A stretch of DNA of 32,602 bases, from assembly GCA_025964625.1 (NCBI GenBank), contig JAOPYL010000224.1:1-32602 (forward strand). The letters are read 5' to 3'. Made by a program: the position numbers and the translations under genes. Positions 31,339-32,602 of the stretch are shown piece after piece. The stretch is from Actinoallomurus sp. GTDB taxonomy: Bacteria > Actinomycetota > Actinomycetes > Streptosporangiales > Streptosporangiaceae. The notes under the pieces are model-generated. The model made no database searches. It was given only the letters and a program-made list of their open reading frames with translations, and had not been told where the DNA came from. Each line of letters begins with the position of its first letter. Positions within the stretch are counted from its first letter, which is position 1.

Positions 31339-32602
31339 TCAGCCGGATTCACGGCGGATGGCGTCGGCGATGAGCTCACCGATGAGGACGGCCGTGGCGG
31401 CGGGGCCGCGCAGCGGCGCCGTGGGGAGGATCGAGGTGTCGGCGACGCGGAGCCCGCTGAGGCCGTGGACTCTGCCGTAGGCGTCGACAGCGACGGACGC
31501 GGCGCCGGCCGGGCCCATGGGCACGGTGCCGCAGGTGTGCTGGGACGTACCGAGACGGGAGCGTATCCAGCCGTCGAGGGATCGGTCGTCTTCGAGCGTC
31601 CGGGGACCGGGCTCCAGGAGGTTCTCCGATACCTCTCCGAAGGCGCTCGTGGAGATCAGGGCGGCCGTGGCCCGCACGGCCTCGCGCAGCCGGCGCCGGT
31701 CGTCGGCCGTCTCGAGGTATCCGTAGTCGATGCGCGGCGGCACATCCGGGTCGGCCGACAGGGTCCGCAGGCGGCCGCTCCTGCGGGGCGTCTGGACCGA
31801 CGCGAGGAATGCCAGGGGAGCACCGGGGACCGTCGTCCTCCCGCCGACCAGGCCGGCCATCGGCAGGAGGGACTGAAGAATCTCCAGATCCCCCGGGTCC
31901 TCCCCGCCGAATGACGACAGGTGCAGGGCTCCGCCGAGCCAGGAGCCGGATGGCTCGCCCATCGGCCGCCGGGGCGTCCACTCCAGCACCACCTGGGGGT
32001 GGTCGCTGAGTCCGCCGCCGACAGCGGGGACGTCCTGGACAACGGGGATGCCCAGGCGCGCCAGGTCCCCCGCCGGTCCGATACCGGACAGGTGCAGCAG
32101 GTGCGGTGAGGCGAACGAACCGGCGCACAGCACGATCTCGCCGGCCTCCAGCACGGTCCGTCGCCGGCCCTGTTCGACCACGACACCGGTCGCTCGGCCG
32201 CGCCGTACGACCACCGATCGCACCGCGCAGCCACCCACCACGGTGAGGTTGGGGCGCCCCAGCGTGCCGGGCAGGTAGGCGATGCCGGTGTTGATGCGCC
32301 GGCCGTCCACCGCGTTCGACGGCAGCGGGCCGAAGCCGGGGGCACCCTGGTGGTTCTTGTCCGGTTCCTGCGGATAGCCCAGTTCATGGGCTCCGGCTTG
32401 GAACGCGGCCGCGGCGGGGTGCCGCAGGTCGGTGCGGCGGATCCGGATCGGTCCGCGGTCTCCGTGCTGCGGAGTCGCCCCGAAGTCGAGATCGGTCTCC
32501 AGCGCGCGCAGGAACGGCAGCACCCGCTCGTAGGACCAGGACGCGTCACCCGCCGTGGCGGACCAGCGGTCGAAATCCTCGCGCCGCGCCCTGACGAAGT
32601 AT
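31339..32602 (-). CDS. GMC-family FAD oxidoreductase, probably MftG (N-terminus beyond window)
   Basis: The last 421 codons of a GMC flavoprotein are visible; the FAD-binding N-terminus lies to the right. Seen are FVRARREDFDRWSAT, HGDRGPIRIRR, the GMC signature segment GEIVLCAGSFASPHLLHLSG, LSDHPQVVLEW and SQHTCGTVPMG with the catalytic His. At the C-terminus, where many GMC enzymes have Asn or His as second catalytic residue, this one reads LRGPAATAVLIGE. The short length and the MftR-like neighbour suggest MftG, the oxidase-like partner thought to reoxidise mycofactocin. Other GMC alcohol dehydrogenases remain possible. If it is MftG, mftF and other biosynthesis genes should follow past 32602. 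Confidence 0.85.
   Translation of the reverse strand, partial: YFVRARREDFDRWSATAGDASWSYERVLPFLRALETDLDFGATPQHGDRGPIRIRRTDLRHPAAAAFQAGAHELGYPQEPDKNHQGAPGFGPLPSNAVDGRRINTGIAYLPGTLGRPNLTVVGGCAVRSVVVRRGRATGVVVEQGRRRTVLEAGEIVLCAGSFASPHLLHLSGIGPAGDLARLGIPVVQDVPAVGGGLSDHPQVVLEWTPRRPMGEPSGSWLGGALHLSSFGGEDPGDLEILQSLLPMAGLVGGRTTVPGAPLAFLASVQTPRRSGRLRTLSADPDVPPRIDYGYLETADDRRRLREAVRATAALISTSAFGEVSENLLEPGPRTLEDDRSLDGWIRSRLGTSQHTCGTVPMGPAGAASVAVDAYGRVHGLSGLRVADTSILPTAPLRGPAATAVLIGELIADAIRRESG

Noticed and set aside
1-32602. tRNA, rRNA, CRISPR, IS elements, prophage or integrase genes
   Set aside because: No matching sequence, direct repeats, transposase or integrase motifs were seen on either strand; base composition also looks even throughout.

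Overview
The window comes from a very GC-rich actinomycete. Codon third positions are almost all G or C, GTG starts are common, several promoters look leaderless with TANNNT -10 boxes, and the gene families (tandem CaiB proteins, DUF2889, a MftR-type TetR) are actinobacterial. I cannot name the genus. No rRNA, tRNA, CRISPR array or insertion sequence was seen. The stretch reads as a catabolic island for a CoA-activated, probably branched, cyclic or aromatic, compound.

Layout, left to right. (1) 1-2888, minus: an acyl-CoA ligase translationally coupled to an MFS carrier that runs off the left edge. (2) 3050-5992, plus: alpha-methylacyl-CoA racemase, acyl-CoA dehydrogenase (ACAD) and a DUF2889 protein, closed by a strong bidirectional hairpin. 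(3) 6048-10816, minus: a branched-chain-amino-acid-type ABC importer in which both permeases and one ATPase are fused into one 912-residue protein, followed by LivF and a binding lipoprotein. (4) 11189-15129, plus: an aminoglycoside-phosphotransferase (APH)-like kinase, an SDR, an ACAD10/11-type acyl-CoA dehydrogenase with Asp as the likely base, and a second SDR. This is the gene set expected for hydroxyacyl-CoA phosphorylation and dephosphorylation, as in levulinate (lva) catabolism and mammalian ACAD10/11. (5) 15130-19126: an MDR oxidoreductase and a TetR regulator (minus), divergent from a tandem family III CoA-transferase (plus). (6) 19111-23905, minus: class A flavin hydroxylase, ACAD and a Baeyer-Villiger monooxygenase, divergent from an aldehyde dehydrogenase (24146-25630, plus). 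(7) 25642-30611: a duplicated DUF2889 protein and an N-terminally extended enoyl-CoA hydratase (minus), divergent from an unusual half-swapped CoA-transferase coupled to an amidohydrolase (plus). (8) 30678-32602: a MftR-like TetR gene converging on a GMC oxidoreductase resembling MftG, probably the edge of a mycofactocin locus.

How it may work together (inference): the ABC and MFS carriers bring in the substrate. The flavin hydroxylase, Baeyer-Villiger enzyme and aldehyde dehydrogenase open and oxidise it. The ligase and CoA-transferases activate it, and racemase, dehydrogenases, hydratase and the kinase/ACAD module carry the CoA esters through beta-oxidation, including hydroxylated intermediates.

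The strongest new signal is a pair of 60-bp intergenic regions (11132-11191 and 16799-16858). They share about two thirds of their bases without gaps, the same -35/-10/start geometry, and two dyads, one of which has changed in a compensated way. They tie the kinase/ACAD operon to the TetR/CoA-transferase divergon as one likely regulon. A second recurrent motif, TGTCAGAA, marks the promoters of the ligase/racemase and monooxygenase/aldehyde dehydrogenase divergons.
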